A DNA stretch of 48,057 nucleotides from Flavobacteriales bacterium (GTDB taxonomy: Bacteria; Bacteroidota; Bacteroidia; Flavobacteriales_D; Crocinitomicaceae). Of the stretch, positions 25,801-34,894 are shown piece by piece (position 1 is the first letter of the stretch; each line of letters starts with the position of its first letter). A model generated the notes under the pieces. It had not been told where the DNA came from, did not search any database, and saw only the letters and a list, made by a program, of their open reading frames with translations. The stretch covers positions 1 to 48,057 of the forward strand of contig JABXHO010000031.1 of assembly GCA_013373595.1 (NCBI GenBank), given 5' to 3'. A program made the position numbers and the translations under genes.

Positions 25801-27050
25801 GCAGTTGATTGTGAATGATCCCAAATGCGGGGTGACCAATAAAATAACGAAGAAATGACTAAGAAAAACACGATTCCGTTCTGGCGCAACATCGTGGATT
25901 CGGTGAGACTAAATGCCGCAAACAAGAAGATAAAAGAAAAGAAAACCATGTTTCGGTGGTTGATGGCTCTTCTCGCTAGCACGAATAAAATCAAAACGAA
26001 TAAAAGTGCTGTTGTGATTCCGTTGGTGAGCCAATATTGCAAATACATGTTGTGGGCATTGAAACGATCGTTTGCACCGATGGTAAAACCAAGTTCTTCG
26101 TAGGTCGCAAACAATTCATCGTCGCCGTCACCTGTTCCTTTTCCTATGAATGGCGCTTCTTGGATGGTTTCCCAGGTGCATTCCCAAATAGCCATGCGCA
26201 TGGTGAGCGGTGTAAGGTGATCATCCGACAACTCATATTTTAGTGAGAAAGATTCCAATTTGGATTGAATCCCGATGTAGGAGAAAATGCCAGCGAGAAC
26301 AACAATTGCGGACAGTACTAGTTTCATTTTTAATGATCCGAGGAGTGTTTTTCGATAGCGAAAGAAGACCAAAAGAAGGCTGGCCAACGGAAAAGCAAAA
26401 GCAAAAATGGATGATTTCAACAAGAAGAGCATCACGGCAAAAAAGACGAAAATCAATGCATAGAGAAATTTCGTAGTCATTTTAGCAGACGAGTGCAGTA
26501 TGCGATTGAGTAATATGAGTGCGGCAAAGGAAAGATACAACGAGTAGTAGATTGCGTGCAGTTGCAGAGGAGAGGACAGGCGGTGATGCATAAAATGGTT
26601 GTACACGAAGTGATCTTTTTGAGTAGCAGTGTACACGGTTCCCGTCGTGAGGTAGTGATTCGTTGCTACACCTAAACAAATCAATGCAGTGATAACTCCT
26701 GTGGCGATAAATACATTCATGATCGCTTCTTTCTGTTTTGAGCTAAACTGCTTAATGGATGCTGCTAGAATCGGGACGCCGATTAGTGCGTAGTGTCGCT
26801 CGATGATCCCCCAGCCGTCCTTCGTGTTTTGAGTGTATATCATCCCGACGAGGAGAAGAAGAAAGAGCACAGGATAAAGAATCAATCCTGAATAACCTTT
26901 GAAAGCATGTTTTTTCTGGATGAACTTCACGATGGTCAACAAGACTAAAAAGACCAAGGCAAATCCCATGGCATTCCCAGGAAGAAAAAAGGAAATCATC
27001 AGCAGGCAGTAGCCCCAAAACTCGATATCTGTCAACTTGATGCTACGCAT
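25797..27050 (-). CDS. O-antigen ligase/polymerase-type membrane protein (copy 2)
   Basis: A 417-residue integral membrane protein with about ten to twelve hydrophobic segments (e.g. MGFALVFLVLLTIVKFI, GLILYPVLFLLLLVGMIYT). It has a large periplasmic loop near residues 285-345 carrying FIGKGTGDGDD and RFNAHNMYLQYWLTNGI, the Wzy/WaaL family signature. It either polymerises repeat units or ligates the glycan to lipid A. It overlaps the upstream homologue by 8 bp and the GT4 gene by 4 bp. Two such proteins side by side suggest one polymerase and one ligase, or two glycans. Confidence 0.85.
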   Translation of the reverse strand: MRSIKLTDIEFWGYCLLMISFFLPGNAMGFALVFLVLLTIVKFIQKKHAFKGYSGLILYPVLFLLLLVGMIYTQNTKDGWGIIERHYALIGVPILAASIKQFSSKQKEAIMNVFIATGVITALICLGVATNHYLTTGTVYTATQKDHFVYNHFMHHRLSSPLQLHAIYYSLYLSFAALILLNRILHSSAKMTTKFLYALIFVFFAVMLFLLKSSIFAFAFPLASLLLVFFRYRKTLLGSLKMKLVLSAIVVLAGIFSYIGIQSKLESFSLKYELSDDHLTPLTMRMAIWECTWETIQEAPFIGKGTGDGDDELFATYEELGFTIGANDRFNAHNMYLQYWLTNGITTALLFVLILFVLARRAINHRNMVFFSFIFLFAAFSLTESTMLRQNGIVFFLVISSLFYWSPRIWDHSQSTA

Positions 27051-28317
27051 CTACTGTTTGTTTAGGTTCATCGGAGAAAAAGCGCCAACGATAAATCAGA
27101 AATCCGATGCACGGCCAGTATATGGCCATGTCAAAAATGGGAATGGTAATACCAATGGTCAGCAGTGGAATAATGGTCATGGCGAAAAAGAATTTACCAT
27201 TATCTACCGAACTTTTCCAATGCTTCACCTTCTGGTAAATGCGTCGTGCTCCCCACACAAAAAAGGCGATTCCTGCAATTCCTGCATTCACAAATAAACT
27301 AAGAATGGCGTTGTGTGCATCGTAGGCTTCGTGCAAAACGGGGTCAATTCTGAGTAAATAATAATTGTCTGGTGAGGCGTATTCCTTGAAGAGTTCTTGT
27401 CCAGATCCCATGCCTGATCCAAAGAGGTAATTCCACACGGAGTAATCGGCAATGGCATCCGAATAAATGTTCCAAATCGATCCTCTTCCAGTAAGCAATT
27501 GAGGAGGAAAGTAATAACCTGTTTGCTGGTAAACGCCGTGAAGAAAGCTCAAAACAACGCCTGAAACAACAATCAATAAGATGGCGGTGTAGCCTAAAAG
27601 TTGTTTTTTGGAGAGCAGTTTTAGTTGTGAAAAGGTGCGATTCATCAAGAAAAGTTGATAGAAGAACAGGATGATAACAGCGCCAAGAAGTGCCTTGTAC
27701 AAGGTTAATTTTGCAATAGCAACGAAAATTAAGAGCATCCAAAAGGCATTCGACCCTTTCTTGAAGAATTGAAAGAGCGCGAGGAAAAAGATGATGATTG
27801 CCAATTCTGATCCGTGGTACAAAAAGCCGTTCGGTCGAGGAAGACGCGTACCATCTGCAAAATACGCCCAGTTGATGTAATCGGCATTCCAGAAGGTGAT
27901 TGGCATTACGCCCAAGGCTTGTAACACACCAATCAAAACGGGAATCCATAAATAACTAATGAATCGGCGTTGGTACTTTTCGAGCGTAGCTTGCGCGAGC
28001 CGTTGGTTGAAAAGTAGGTCGAGTAACACGTATAGAACCAAGGGGCCAAAGAGAATGTCAATGGTATTTTTGATGCTCGGGTGAGGCATGAAATACTGCA
28101 GCAATCCTATGGTTAACGTAAGGTAGAGAACCCATCTTTTTTTAGGATGAAGCGCCAAAAGCATCAGCATCGCAACGAAAATCAATCCAAAGGCGATGAA
28201 GTGAACTTTGATCGGGAAGGGCGGAACAACATTTCCCAAAATGATGAACAGGGGCGTCAGGCAGATCAACTCCAAAAAGGCAATCATCAACGATCGTTCT
28301 ATTCCGCTCGCCTTCAT
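27043..28317 (-). CDS. O-antigen polymerase/ligase-type membrane protein (copy 1)
   Basis: A 424-residue Wzy/WaaL-like protein with many membrane segments (LICLTPLFIILGNVVPPFPI, AIIIFFLALFQFF, AVIILFFYQLFLM). The large periplasmic loop contains LLTGRGSIWNIYSDAIADYS, NYLFGSGMGSG and AYDAHNAILSLFVNAGI, a typical set of O-antigen ligase family residues (Arg and His). It lies between the flippase and the second polymerase/ligase, with 4- and 8-bp overlaps. Which of the two is polymerase cannot be decided from sequence. Confidence 0.87.
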   Translation of the reverse strand: MKASGIERSLMIAFLELICLTPLFIILGNVVPPFPIKVHFIAFGLIFVAMLMLLALHPKKRWVLYLTLTIGLLQYFMPHPSIKNTIDILFGPLVLYVLLDLLFNQRLAQATLEKYQRRFISYLWIPVLIGVLQALGVMPITFWNADYINWAYFADGTRLPRPNGFLYHGSELAIIIFFLALFQFFKKGSNAFWMLLIFVAIAKLTLYKALLGAVIILFFYQLFLMNRTFSQLKLLSKKQLLGYTAILLIVVSGVVLSFLHGVYQQTGYYFPPQLLTGRGSIWNIYSDAIADYSVWNYLFGSGMGSGQELFKEYASPDNYYLLRIDPVLHEAYDAHNAILSLFVNAGIAGIAFFVWGARRIYQKVKHWKSSVDNGKFFFAMTIIPLLTIGITIPIFDMAIYWPCIGFLIYRWRFFSDEPKQTVDA

Positions 28318-29639
28318 TTGTACAAATCGGATTTAAGCAGTTTGAAACTCTGAATGGGTAATGCAATCGCCATGGGAAGCAATGAAGCAATGGTTGCCAA
28401 AATCACACCCGACGATCCCATTTGATCGATCAGAAAAATGGAAAGCGGAATATTGAGCACGGCTCCAAAAATGATTAAGCGCATTTGCCAATCGATTCGG
28501 TCGATGCTACTCAAGTAGTACACGAAGATGTTGTACCATGCGGTAAGCAAAACGGATACACACATCAGCGCACTCAGCAACAGAGGAATCGACAAATCTT
28601 TCCCGATCCAAAAGTCATACACGAAATTGGCAACAGTTAGCATCACAATCCCTAAGATAAGCAGTCCGCCAATCAAAAGAATGAGAAATCGGATGTTCTT
28701 CCGAATCCACTTTCGGTCTTTCATCTGTGTAGCCTCGGCAAAAGATGCCCAATATGGAACAAGGATCAGGTTGAAAATAACGGTGAGGATGTTGAAATAC
28801 TTAAAGGTGATCGCGTATTTGGTTACCTCCGTCCCTGAAATGAAATTAGAGATTATCACGTGGTCGGTAGCGTAAATAACTAGCGTACACACCTGAATAA
28901 TCAAGAATCCATAATTCATCTCGCGGAAACGCTGAGGTTTTGTGAGTAAGATATTTTGGAACGAAGGGCGAATGTTTTTTAGCACGGAACGGAACGTGAT
29001 AATGTTAGCCAATCCCATCACGGCAGTAGGAACGGCTGAAAACCAAATGCACAAAAGTCCAAGCGAAGGCGAGACGTCCGAGTGGGTGAACACGAGAATG
29101 CCGATAAGTAAAATGGTGTTTTGAATTGCAGTGATCAGAAATGTGGTGCTCGTACGATGAACCGACAGCAGAATCATGTTGAGAAATGCAAAGGCATAAT
29201 GAAGCATGTAGAGCGCAAAGCTGATTTGGAAAATGAGTCCGAAGTTTCGGTAATGCGAGCCGCTCGGAACGAAAAATGCTTCAATATCAACGAAAAAAGG
29301 CACGAGAACGAGCAGGAGAATGACACTTCCATACGCTGTTAGCATGGCTTTGTATCCTTTTACAAGTAAAACTCGGATTTCGTCGAATTTCTTTGAAGTA
29401 AAAAGTTTCGTAATCCGATTGCGTAGACTATTCCCGATTCCAACTTCAATAGCCGAAAACCAGGTAAAAAAGGAGGAAAGTGTGAGCCAAATTCCGTAGG
29501 TTTCTTCATTAGCAAAATCAATCGCGAAGCGAACCAGCAGAAAACCAACAACAATGTTTATGGCTTTGTAAAAAGAGGAGCCAAGGATATTGCCGACCAA
29601 TTGCCGACTTCTACTTTCCAAATGCTTTGTGTCAAGCAT
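28314..29639 (-). CDS. Wzx-type lipid-linked oligosaccharide flippase 1
   Basis: A 441-residue protein of the MOP/MATE superfamily with about 12-14 membrane segments. The start GSSFYKAINIVVGFLLVRFA ... TYGIWLTLSSFFTWFSAIEV is like polysaccharide-biosynthesis flippases. It should move undecaprenyl-linked repeat units across the inner membrane to the polymerase encoded next to it. Overlaps of 8 bp upstream and 4 bp downstream show tight coupling. A second flippase is encoded at 31854-33059. Confidence 0.9.
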   Translation of the reverse strand: MLDTKHLESRSRQLVGNILGSSFYKAINIVVGFLLVRFAIDFANEETYGIWLTLSSFFTWFSAIEVGIGNSLRNRITKLFTSKKFDEIRVLLVKGYKAMLTAYGSVILLLVLVPFFVDIEAFFVPSGSHYRNFGLIFQISFALYMLHYAFAFLNMILLSVHRTSTTFLITAIQNTILLIGILVFTHSDVSPSLGLLCIWFSAVPTAVMGLANIITFRSVLKNIRPSFQNILLTKPQRFREMNYGFLIIQVCTLVIYATDHVIISNFISGTEVTKYAITFKYFNILTVIFNLILVPYWASFAEATQMKDRKWIRKNIRFLILLIGGLLILGIVMLTVANFVYDFWIGKDLSIPLLLSALMCVSVLLTAWYNIFVYYLSSIDRIDWQMRLIIFGAVLNIPLSIFLIDQMGSSGVILATIASLLPMAIALPIQSFKLLKSDLYK

Positions 29640-30672
29640 CCAACGGTTTTTTCTTCAAGAAATGGAAGAGGAGGAGTAGAAGAAATGCAACACCGCCAGC
29701 GTACAGGGCAGCGTACACAACTTTTCTAAATGTGCTCATTCCAGCTTTCGTACCGTACGGATTAAAATGTGATTTAATTTCGTAGCAACGATTATACAGC
29801 TCCAAGGATTCTTCTATGTCGACCAACTCCTGATGATAAGAGATGTATTTTTCGCTTACATCAATAGGAGAAAGAGGAGAACTCTGTGGATTATCACTCA
29901 GCGAAATAGAAGTTGTCTCCTTCGAGTTTCCAGATGCTGCGCTCGTCAAAATAGCTTGATTTAAAACGTTTTGTAAGGTATCTAAATCACTCAGCTTTTT
30001 TACATACATCGCTTTTTGAGACTGAAGTTTTGCTCGCTTTCGCTTCAATTTTTCTTTTAAAATAGGTGAGCTCTCAAAGAATGAAAGAAGGGGTGCCTCA
30101 ATGTCACCGAAAATGGCTCCGTCAGAAGATTTTAGGGTAATGACATAACTTTCTGTAAATGCCATATCGTCGAATTGCATGATGCGATTGTAGTCAACTT
30201 TACTCAGTGTCGACGAGTCCATGTGTGTGTTCAACTTTTCAATCAGCCCAACTTTTTGTGAATACGTTGCAGAGGGTTGAATTTTGATTTCTCTCAGTTT
30301 GAGAACTTCATCTTTTGGAATGTTGAGGAGCTTGGAGAGTGTTTCTGACTGCTCATTGGAAATGAGCGAATTCACATAGCGCACATCACTGGACAATTGC
30401 TCCCAAGTATTGATGTTTGATTTAATAATCAAATGGGATTCAAAGGTGTTTTTGAAATGATTGCTGTAAAAATAGGCTGCTGTTCCTCCTAGGGCTGCGG
30501 CAACGAGCAAGATGATGATATTTTTTACCGTAAATGTGAGTAGTCTACGAATCCATTCTACCGTGCCAATGAAAACGCTTTTTCCGAAGGAATAGAGTTT
30601 TTTTGTCACCAGTTCAACATCGCGTAAAACGGGAGTTATCGTTTCATCTTCGGAAATACTGCTTTTATCCAT
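29632..30672 (-). CDS. Wzz-type chain-length determinant
   Basis: A 346-residue inner-membrane protein with two membrane segments (about 52-72, NIIILLVAAALGGTAAYFYS, and about 322-340, VVYAALYAGGVAFLLLLLFH) framing a periplasmic helical domain, the layout of polysaccharide co-polymerases. There is no C-terminal tyrosine kinase. Such proteins set the modal length of the polymer made by Wzy. First gene of the minus-strand operon 24640-30672, so it is transcribed together with a flippase and two polymerase/ligase genes. Low sequence conservation limits certainty to topology and context. Confidence 0.75.
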   Translation of the reverse strand: MDKSSISEDETITPVLRDVELVTKKLYSFGKSVFIGTVEWIRRLLTFTVKNIIILLVAAALGGTAAYFYSNHFKNTFESHLIIKSNINTWEQLSSDVRYVNSLISNEQSETLSKLLNIPKDEVLKLREIKIQPSATYSQKVGLIEKLNTHMDSSTLSKVDYNRIMQFDDMAFTESYVITLKSSDGAIFGDIEAPLLSFFESSPILKEKLKRKRAKLQSQKAMYVKKLSDLDTLQNVLNQAILTSAASGNSKETTSISLSDNPQSSPLSPIDVSEKYISYHQELVDIEESLELYNRCYEIKSHFNPYGTKAGMSTFRKVVYAALYAGGVAFLLLLLFHFLKKKPLDA

Positions 30673-30694
30673 AGGGCGTTAACGTTAATCTGTG

Positions 30695-30702
30695 TAAATT
30701 TA
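30695..30702. promoter_or_regulatory. Palindromic -7-like box between divergent operons
   Basis: TAAATTTA reads the same on both strands and matches seven of eight positions of TAnnTTTG each way. It lies in the 72-bp gap between the divergent Wzz and GT4 genes and could serve both directions. GTTAACGTTAA (30679-30689) next to it is a possible operator. Weak evidence. Confidence 0.3.
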
Positions 30703-30744
30703 GCTTTCTGTAACATTTTGACAAAATTTCCGCCAGATCGCTCC

Positions 30745-31857
30745 ATGAAAGTAGCTCTTTTAACCAACTTTATCCCTCCTTATCGAATAAGCTTGCTGGA
30801 AACCTTGGCGAAAAATGTGAATTCGTTGAAGGTATTTGTCTCAACCGAGATGGAGAAGAATCGGGATTGGAAGAAGGATCATGGAACGCTTGATGTGGTT
30901 GTTCAAAAGTCATGGAGCTACACGAAAAAATGGACAAATGAGAACGGATATTCGGAGCAAAGCACGGTCCATTTGCCTCTCAATACGGTTCGTTTACTAC
31001 GTAAAATGAAACCCGAAGTAGTTATTTCTGCAGAGCTTGGCTTTCGGAGTTTGTTGGCGTCTATCTATTGTAAGTTGTACCGAAAACCACTCATTTTATG
31101 GTTGACACTCTCCGAAAGAACGGAGTCGAATAAAAAAGGTTTGCGAAAAATACTGCGAAAGCGATTGCTGAAATCAGCAACTGCGGTATTGGGGAATGGA
31201 GCAAGTTGCGAGCGTTACATTCGTTCATTGAACTATTCGGGATCTTTCTTTTTTGTGCCGTATACAACGGACTTTATTCAGGAAGAAGATGTTTCATCTG
31301 TACATCAAACAAGAACACTCTTATCTGTTGGACAATTGATTGAGCGGAAAGGAATTACTGAAATGGCAGCTGCTTTATCGCGTTGGTCGAAAGCGAATAA
31401 GGATAAGAAAGTGAAACTCCTGGTGGCGGGAGAAGGTCCAGAAAAGAAGTGGTTGGATGATTTGAAATCCTACGAAAATATCGAATTGGAATTACTGGGA
31501 AATGTGACTTACGATGAGCTTCCAAATGTATATGCGCAGGCAGACCTATTTCTTTTTCCAACTTTGGGAGATGAATGGGGAGTAGTCGTGAATGAAGCGC
31601 TGTCTTATCAAGTCCCTGTAGTGGGAAGTGTGCACAGTCAAGCAGTGGAGGAGTTGATAGAGGATGAAAAAAATGGGTGGGTCTTCCAATCGGATGATGC
31701 GAGCGATTTCGATCGAGTACTCAATCGCGCGCTGAGTTGTTCGGATGACGAGTTGATCCAAATGAAGGGGAAATGTGCACAATCATTGGAAAAAGTAAGC
31801 GTAGCTTTGGCGGTAGAAAATATGGTGAAAGCAATCAACTACGTTCAGAGTAAATGA
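30745..31857 (+). CDS. Glycosyltransferase family 4
   Basis: A 370-residue GT-B transferase. MKVALLTNFIPPYRISLLET begins the first Rossmann domain; the upstream TTG at 30718 is less likely than ATG 30745. The second domain carries SVGQLIERKGITEMAAAL, KLLVAGEGPEKKWL, YDELPNVYAQADLFLFPTLG and DEWGVVVNEALSYQVPVVGS (EX7E-like acceptor/donor residues). It opens the eight-gene plus-strand operon 30745-40023. It probably adds a sugar to the lipid-linked repeat unit; donor unknown. Confidence 0.9.
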   Translation: MKVALLTNFIPPYRISLLETLAKNVNSLKVFVSTEMEKNRDWKKDHGTLDVVVQKSWSYTKKWTNENGYSEQSTVHLPLNTVRLLRKMKPEVVISAELGFRSLLASIYCKLYRKPLILWLTLSERTESNKKGLRKILRKRLLKSATAVLGNGASCERYIRSLNYSGSFFFVPYTTDFIQEEDVSSVHQTRTLLSVGQLIERKGITEMAAALSRWSKANKDKKVKLLVAGEGPEKKWLDDLKSYENIELELLGNVTYDELPNVYAQADLFLFPTLGDEWGVVVNEALSYQVPVVGSVHSQAVEELIEDEKNGWVFQSDDASDFDRVLNRALSCSDDELIQMKGKCAQSLEKVSVALAVENMVKAINYVQSK

Positions 31858-33059
31858 ATCAGGCACGACGAAATAGCGGGAGATTGGATAAGTCGCATCG
31901 ATTGGTTCCTGTCGCATTGAATGGCTTCAAAACCTTTTTGATTCCGGCTATTGCTATCTTGTTTTCGTACATCGTGATTCAATCTTCGGGCAAAGAAGTC
32001 TTCGGAGAGTTTGTTCCATTTCTGCTCTATTTTCACTTGGCGAACATCGTATCGAACTGGGGAAGCAAAGATTTTTTACTTCGATCCTTCAGTAAGGAAC
32101 CGCGGAGCAAAATAAGGAGCTGGCAAACATTGTTTGTGGCGCGAAGTCCAGTTTTATTGGTGGTGATTGCAGGGTCATTTGCTTTCTTTCCAGTGGATCA
32201 TGCGCTATATATTTCCGCAAGTATTGTTTTGGCGTATGTCAGCAATAGTGTCCAGCCAATGGTGAACGACCAGCGCGATTACAGTGCGGTTATTTTGATT
32301 GAATTGTTGGGCTTTTTTGTGCTCTTAACCTTGTGCTTGTACTTTGCTCCGCTTGATCTGGCTGAGTTGCTAATTGTATTTACGATCTATCAAGCGATGC
32401 GATGTTTAAGCTACGCGATACGTTTTGTCAGGTTCTTTCGCTTTCAATCACTCGTCGTTGAGTGGAAATTGCTGCTTGTCTCGTTTACGTTCTTTCTGAT
32501 GGCGATATCAGGATTTTTACAAGGGAAAGTTGACCTCTACATTTTCGAGTCGTTCGCGACAAGAATAGAATTGGCAGATTATCAGATAATTTCGGGGTTT
32601 CTAATGTTTTCTCAAGGTCTTGCAACCATCATTCTAATGCCGTACGTGCGGAATATCTACCGAATGAATAACACAGCATTGGTGAAAGCCAAACGACTGA
32701 TGGTGATCATTGGAATTCCAATCCAACTTGTGAGTACGGCTGTGATCTTTTTGTGTTTAGAATGGTTGTTCGATTTTCAAGCCGATTGGATTCAAACAAT
32801 GTTGTTCTTTTTGATTGGTTATCCGTCATTTACCTATGCCGTTCATGTTTTTTCGGCCTTCGCACAAGGAAAAGAGAAGCAGGTATTGGTGGTTTCATTG
32901 ATTAGTGCGGCATTAAATGGAGTTATGTCTCTGATTCTTCTATCTTTGAACCTGGGAATCACGGGAGTGCTAACAGCGCATGCACTTGCCCAACTCATTG
33001 CGCTCATCGGTTACCGTAGTATTAGATTGAATGAATTCGTACCTCAAGAAGATCAATAA
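31854..33059 (+). CDS. Wzx-type flippase 2
   Basis: A 401-residue protein with about 12 membrane segments (FKTFLIPAIAILFSYIVI, LLVVIAGSFAFFPV, VLVVSLISAALNGVMSLILL), of the polysaccharide flippase/MOP group but clearly different from the flippase at 28314. ATGA overlap with the GT4 gene upstream. Two divergent flippases in one locus suggest two separate lipid-linked products, or different stages of one. The open frame ends 29 bp after the first start codon of the radical SAM gene. Confidence 0.8.
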   Translation: MNQARRNSGRLDKSHRLVPVALNGFKTFLIPAIAILFSYIVIQSSGKEVFGEFVPFLLYFHLANIVSNWGSKDFLLRSFSKEPRSKIRSWQTLFVARSPVLLVVIAGSFAFFPVDHALYISASIVLAYVSNSVQPMVNDQRDYSAVILIELLGFFVLLTLCLYFAPLDLAELLIVFTIYQAMRCLSYAIRFVRFFRFQSLVVEWKLLLVSFTFFLMAISGFLQGKVDLYIFESFATRIELADYQIISGFLMFSQGLATIILMPYVRNIYRMNNTALVKAKRLMVIIGIPIQLVSTAVIFLCLEWLFDFQADWIQTMLFFLIGYPSFTYAVHVFSAFAQGKEKQVLVVSLISAALNGVMSLILLSLNLGITGVLTAHALAQLIALIGYRSIRLNEFVPQEDQ

Positions 33060-34107
33060 AAAAATGGCTCCGTCAAACTATATGTTTGGACCGGAGTGGA
33101 TTGTTCTTGGAGTAAACAATGTGTGCAATTTGCACTGTAAAATGTGCGATGTAGGAACGGCAAATCTGGAAACGAATTTTGCCCAAAATTTAGTGGGCAG
33201 CCATCCCCTGAATATGCCATTAGAGTTGTTTAAAACGGTAGTAGATCAAGCCGCTGATTTTTGGCCAAATGTGAAGTTGGGCTATGCGTTTACAGAACCT
33301 TTGGTGTATCCTGATCTAAAGGAGTCACTTGCTTATGCGAATGATAAAGGATTATTTACCTCGATAACAACAAATGCGTTGAATTTAAAACGCAAAGCGA
33401 CAGATTTGGTAGAAGCGGGGTTGAATGAGTTGTATATCTCTTTGGATGGGCTAGAAGAAACCCACAATTATATCAGAGGAAATAAAAAATCTTTTCAGAA
33501 AGCAATTGAGGGGATTCAGTTTATCACGAGCTTGAAAGGTGCTCCTTCTGTTTCCGTTTTTTGTGTTATTACGGAATGGAATTTTGAAGAACTGGTTGGA
33601 TTCACCGAGTTTTTCCGGGAACTCCCAATTAAGCATGTTGGTTTTATGCATCCGAACTTTGTAACCGAAGAAATGGCAAGCGTACACAATGCAATGTGTG
33701 GGAATCATTATCCGGCAACGCATTCGAATGTGGAAGAAACAGACATGGGAAAAGTAGACCTTGTTAAACTGCAAGCCCAGATAAGCCGTATTAAATCAAC
33801 TGAATTTCCTTTTACGGTATCGTTTTCACCCGAGTTAAATTCCTTAGAAGAGCTCGAGAAGTTTTATCTGAGGCCGATGGAAAAAATTGGCAGAAATTGC
33901 AGTGATGTGTTTAAGAACATGATGGTTAAGACCGACGGTACTGTAATTCCTGCTCATGGAAGATGCTATAATCTAGATGTGGGTAATGTATACAAGGACG
34001 ATTTAAAAACGATTTGGAGATCTCCTGTACTAAGCAAACTACGTTTAGACTTGAATAAAGCTGGAGGATTGTTCCCTGGATGTAATCGTTGTTGTAGTGG
34101 AGTATAG
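33031..34107 (+). CDS. Radical SAM protein with SPASM-like C terminus
   Basis: A 358-residue radical SAM enzyme. VNNVCNLHCKMCDVG carries the CxxxCxxC cluster motif (C32, C36, C39); SITTNALNL and LYISLDGLEETHNYIRG are core strands. Further cysteines at the C terminus (RNCSDVF, GRCYNL, PGCNRCCSGV) resemble a SPASM or twitch auxiliary-cluster domain with the DGTVIPAHGRCYNLDVGNV pattern. Start 33031 overlaps the flippase gene by 29 bp; ATG 33064, 5 bp after its stop, is the alternative. It is directly followed by a methyltransferase. SPASM enzymes modify peptides, sugars or alcohols; here a glycan-linked substrate is inferred from context only. Confidence 0.87.
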   Translation: MNSYLKKINKKMAPSNYMFGPEWIVLGVNNVCNLHCKMCDVGTANLETNFAQNLVGSHPLNMPLELFKTVVDQAADFWPNVKLGYAFTEPLVYPDLKESLAYANDKGLFTSITTNALNLKRKATDLVEAGLNELYISLDGLEETHNYIRGNKKSFQKAIEGIQFITSLKGAPSVSVFCVITEWNFEELVGFTEFFRELPIKHVGFMHPNFVTEEMASVHNAMCGNHYPATHSNVEETDMGKVDLVKLQAQISRIKSTEFPFTVSFSPELNSLEELEKFYLRPMEKIGRNCSDVFKNMMVKTDGTVIPAHGRCYNLDVGNVYKDDLKTIWRSPVLSKLRLDLNKAGGLFPGCNRCCSGV

Positions 34108-34111
34108 AGAG

Positions 34112-34894
34112 ATGGGAAGGCAGCAAGCACCATTTGATCAGGCAGCATCCGCTTACGACGAAACCTTTACGGATAGTACTATTGGGAAAGAACAGCGAAA
34201 ACGCGTATATCATTGGCTCAACCAAGCGAATTTTCCAAAAAAAGGACAGCGAATTTTTGAAATCAACTGCGGAACGGGTGCTGATGCAGCGTATTTCCAT
34301 CAAAAGGGAATAAAAATTAAGGCTACGGATGGTTCGCCAGAGATGATTGAAGTGGCACGGTCTTCCAGAGATCAAGCGATTGATTTCAGCGTGTTGGATT
34401 TTTCTAAAGTGGATCAAACAACGATTATCGGTGAAGCGATTTTTTCCAATTTTGGTGGATTGAACTGTCTGAGTGAAATAGAACTGAAGCAATTGTTTCA
34501 ACGTATTTCCGTGGCTCAAAATTCAGGCGACCTTTTGGCAGTAGTGATTATGCCGAGGTTTTGTTTCATGGAGGGGTTGTATTTTTTTACACGATTGAAA
34601 TGGAGCAAATTATTCCGTAGGAATACATCGAAAGGATTGCCTGTAAATGTCGACGGAAAAGATGTGCTAACTTATTATCATTCACCTCGTGCCGTCCAGA
34701 AAATGCTACCCGATTATTCCATTCAATTGAAAAAACCAGTGGCGATTTGCTTGCCACCTTCTTATTTGGAACCGTTTTTTGCTAAACGTCCACGTTTTTT
34801 GAAGCTTTTGAGTGCATTAGAAAAGAACCTTGGTCGGATTTCCTTATTTTCGGGATGGAGCGATCACTATATATTGATTGCAGAGAAAAAATGA
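34112..34894 (+). CDS. Class I SAM-dependent methyltransferase
   Basis: A 260-residue methyltransferase. QAASAYDETFTDSTIGKEQR resembles the UbiE/Methyltransf_25 opening, FEINCGTGADAAYFHQKGIK is the SAM-binding motif I (Glu in place of one usual residue), KATDGSPEMIEVARS binds the ribose, and IFSNFGGLNCLSEIELKQLF is motif IV-like. ATG 34112, four bases after the upstream stop, is preferred to the in-frame GTG at 34097. Its stop overlaps the next radical SAM gene by ATGA. A sugar O- or N-methyl decoration is plausible in this operon but not shown. Confidence 0.85.
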   Translation: MGRQQAPFDQAASAYDETFTDSTIGKEQRKRVYHWLNQANFPKKGQRIFEINCGTGADAAYFHQKGIKIKATDGSPEMIEVARSSRDQAIDFSVLDFSKVDQTTIIGEAIFSNFGGLNCLSEIELKQLFQRISVAQNSGDLLAVVIMPRFCFMEGLYFFTRLKWSKLFRRNTSKGLPVNVDGKDVLTYYHSPRAVQKMLPDYSIQLKKPVAICLPPSYLEPFFAKRPRFLKLLSALEKNLGRISLFSGWSDHYILIAEKK

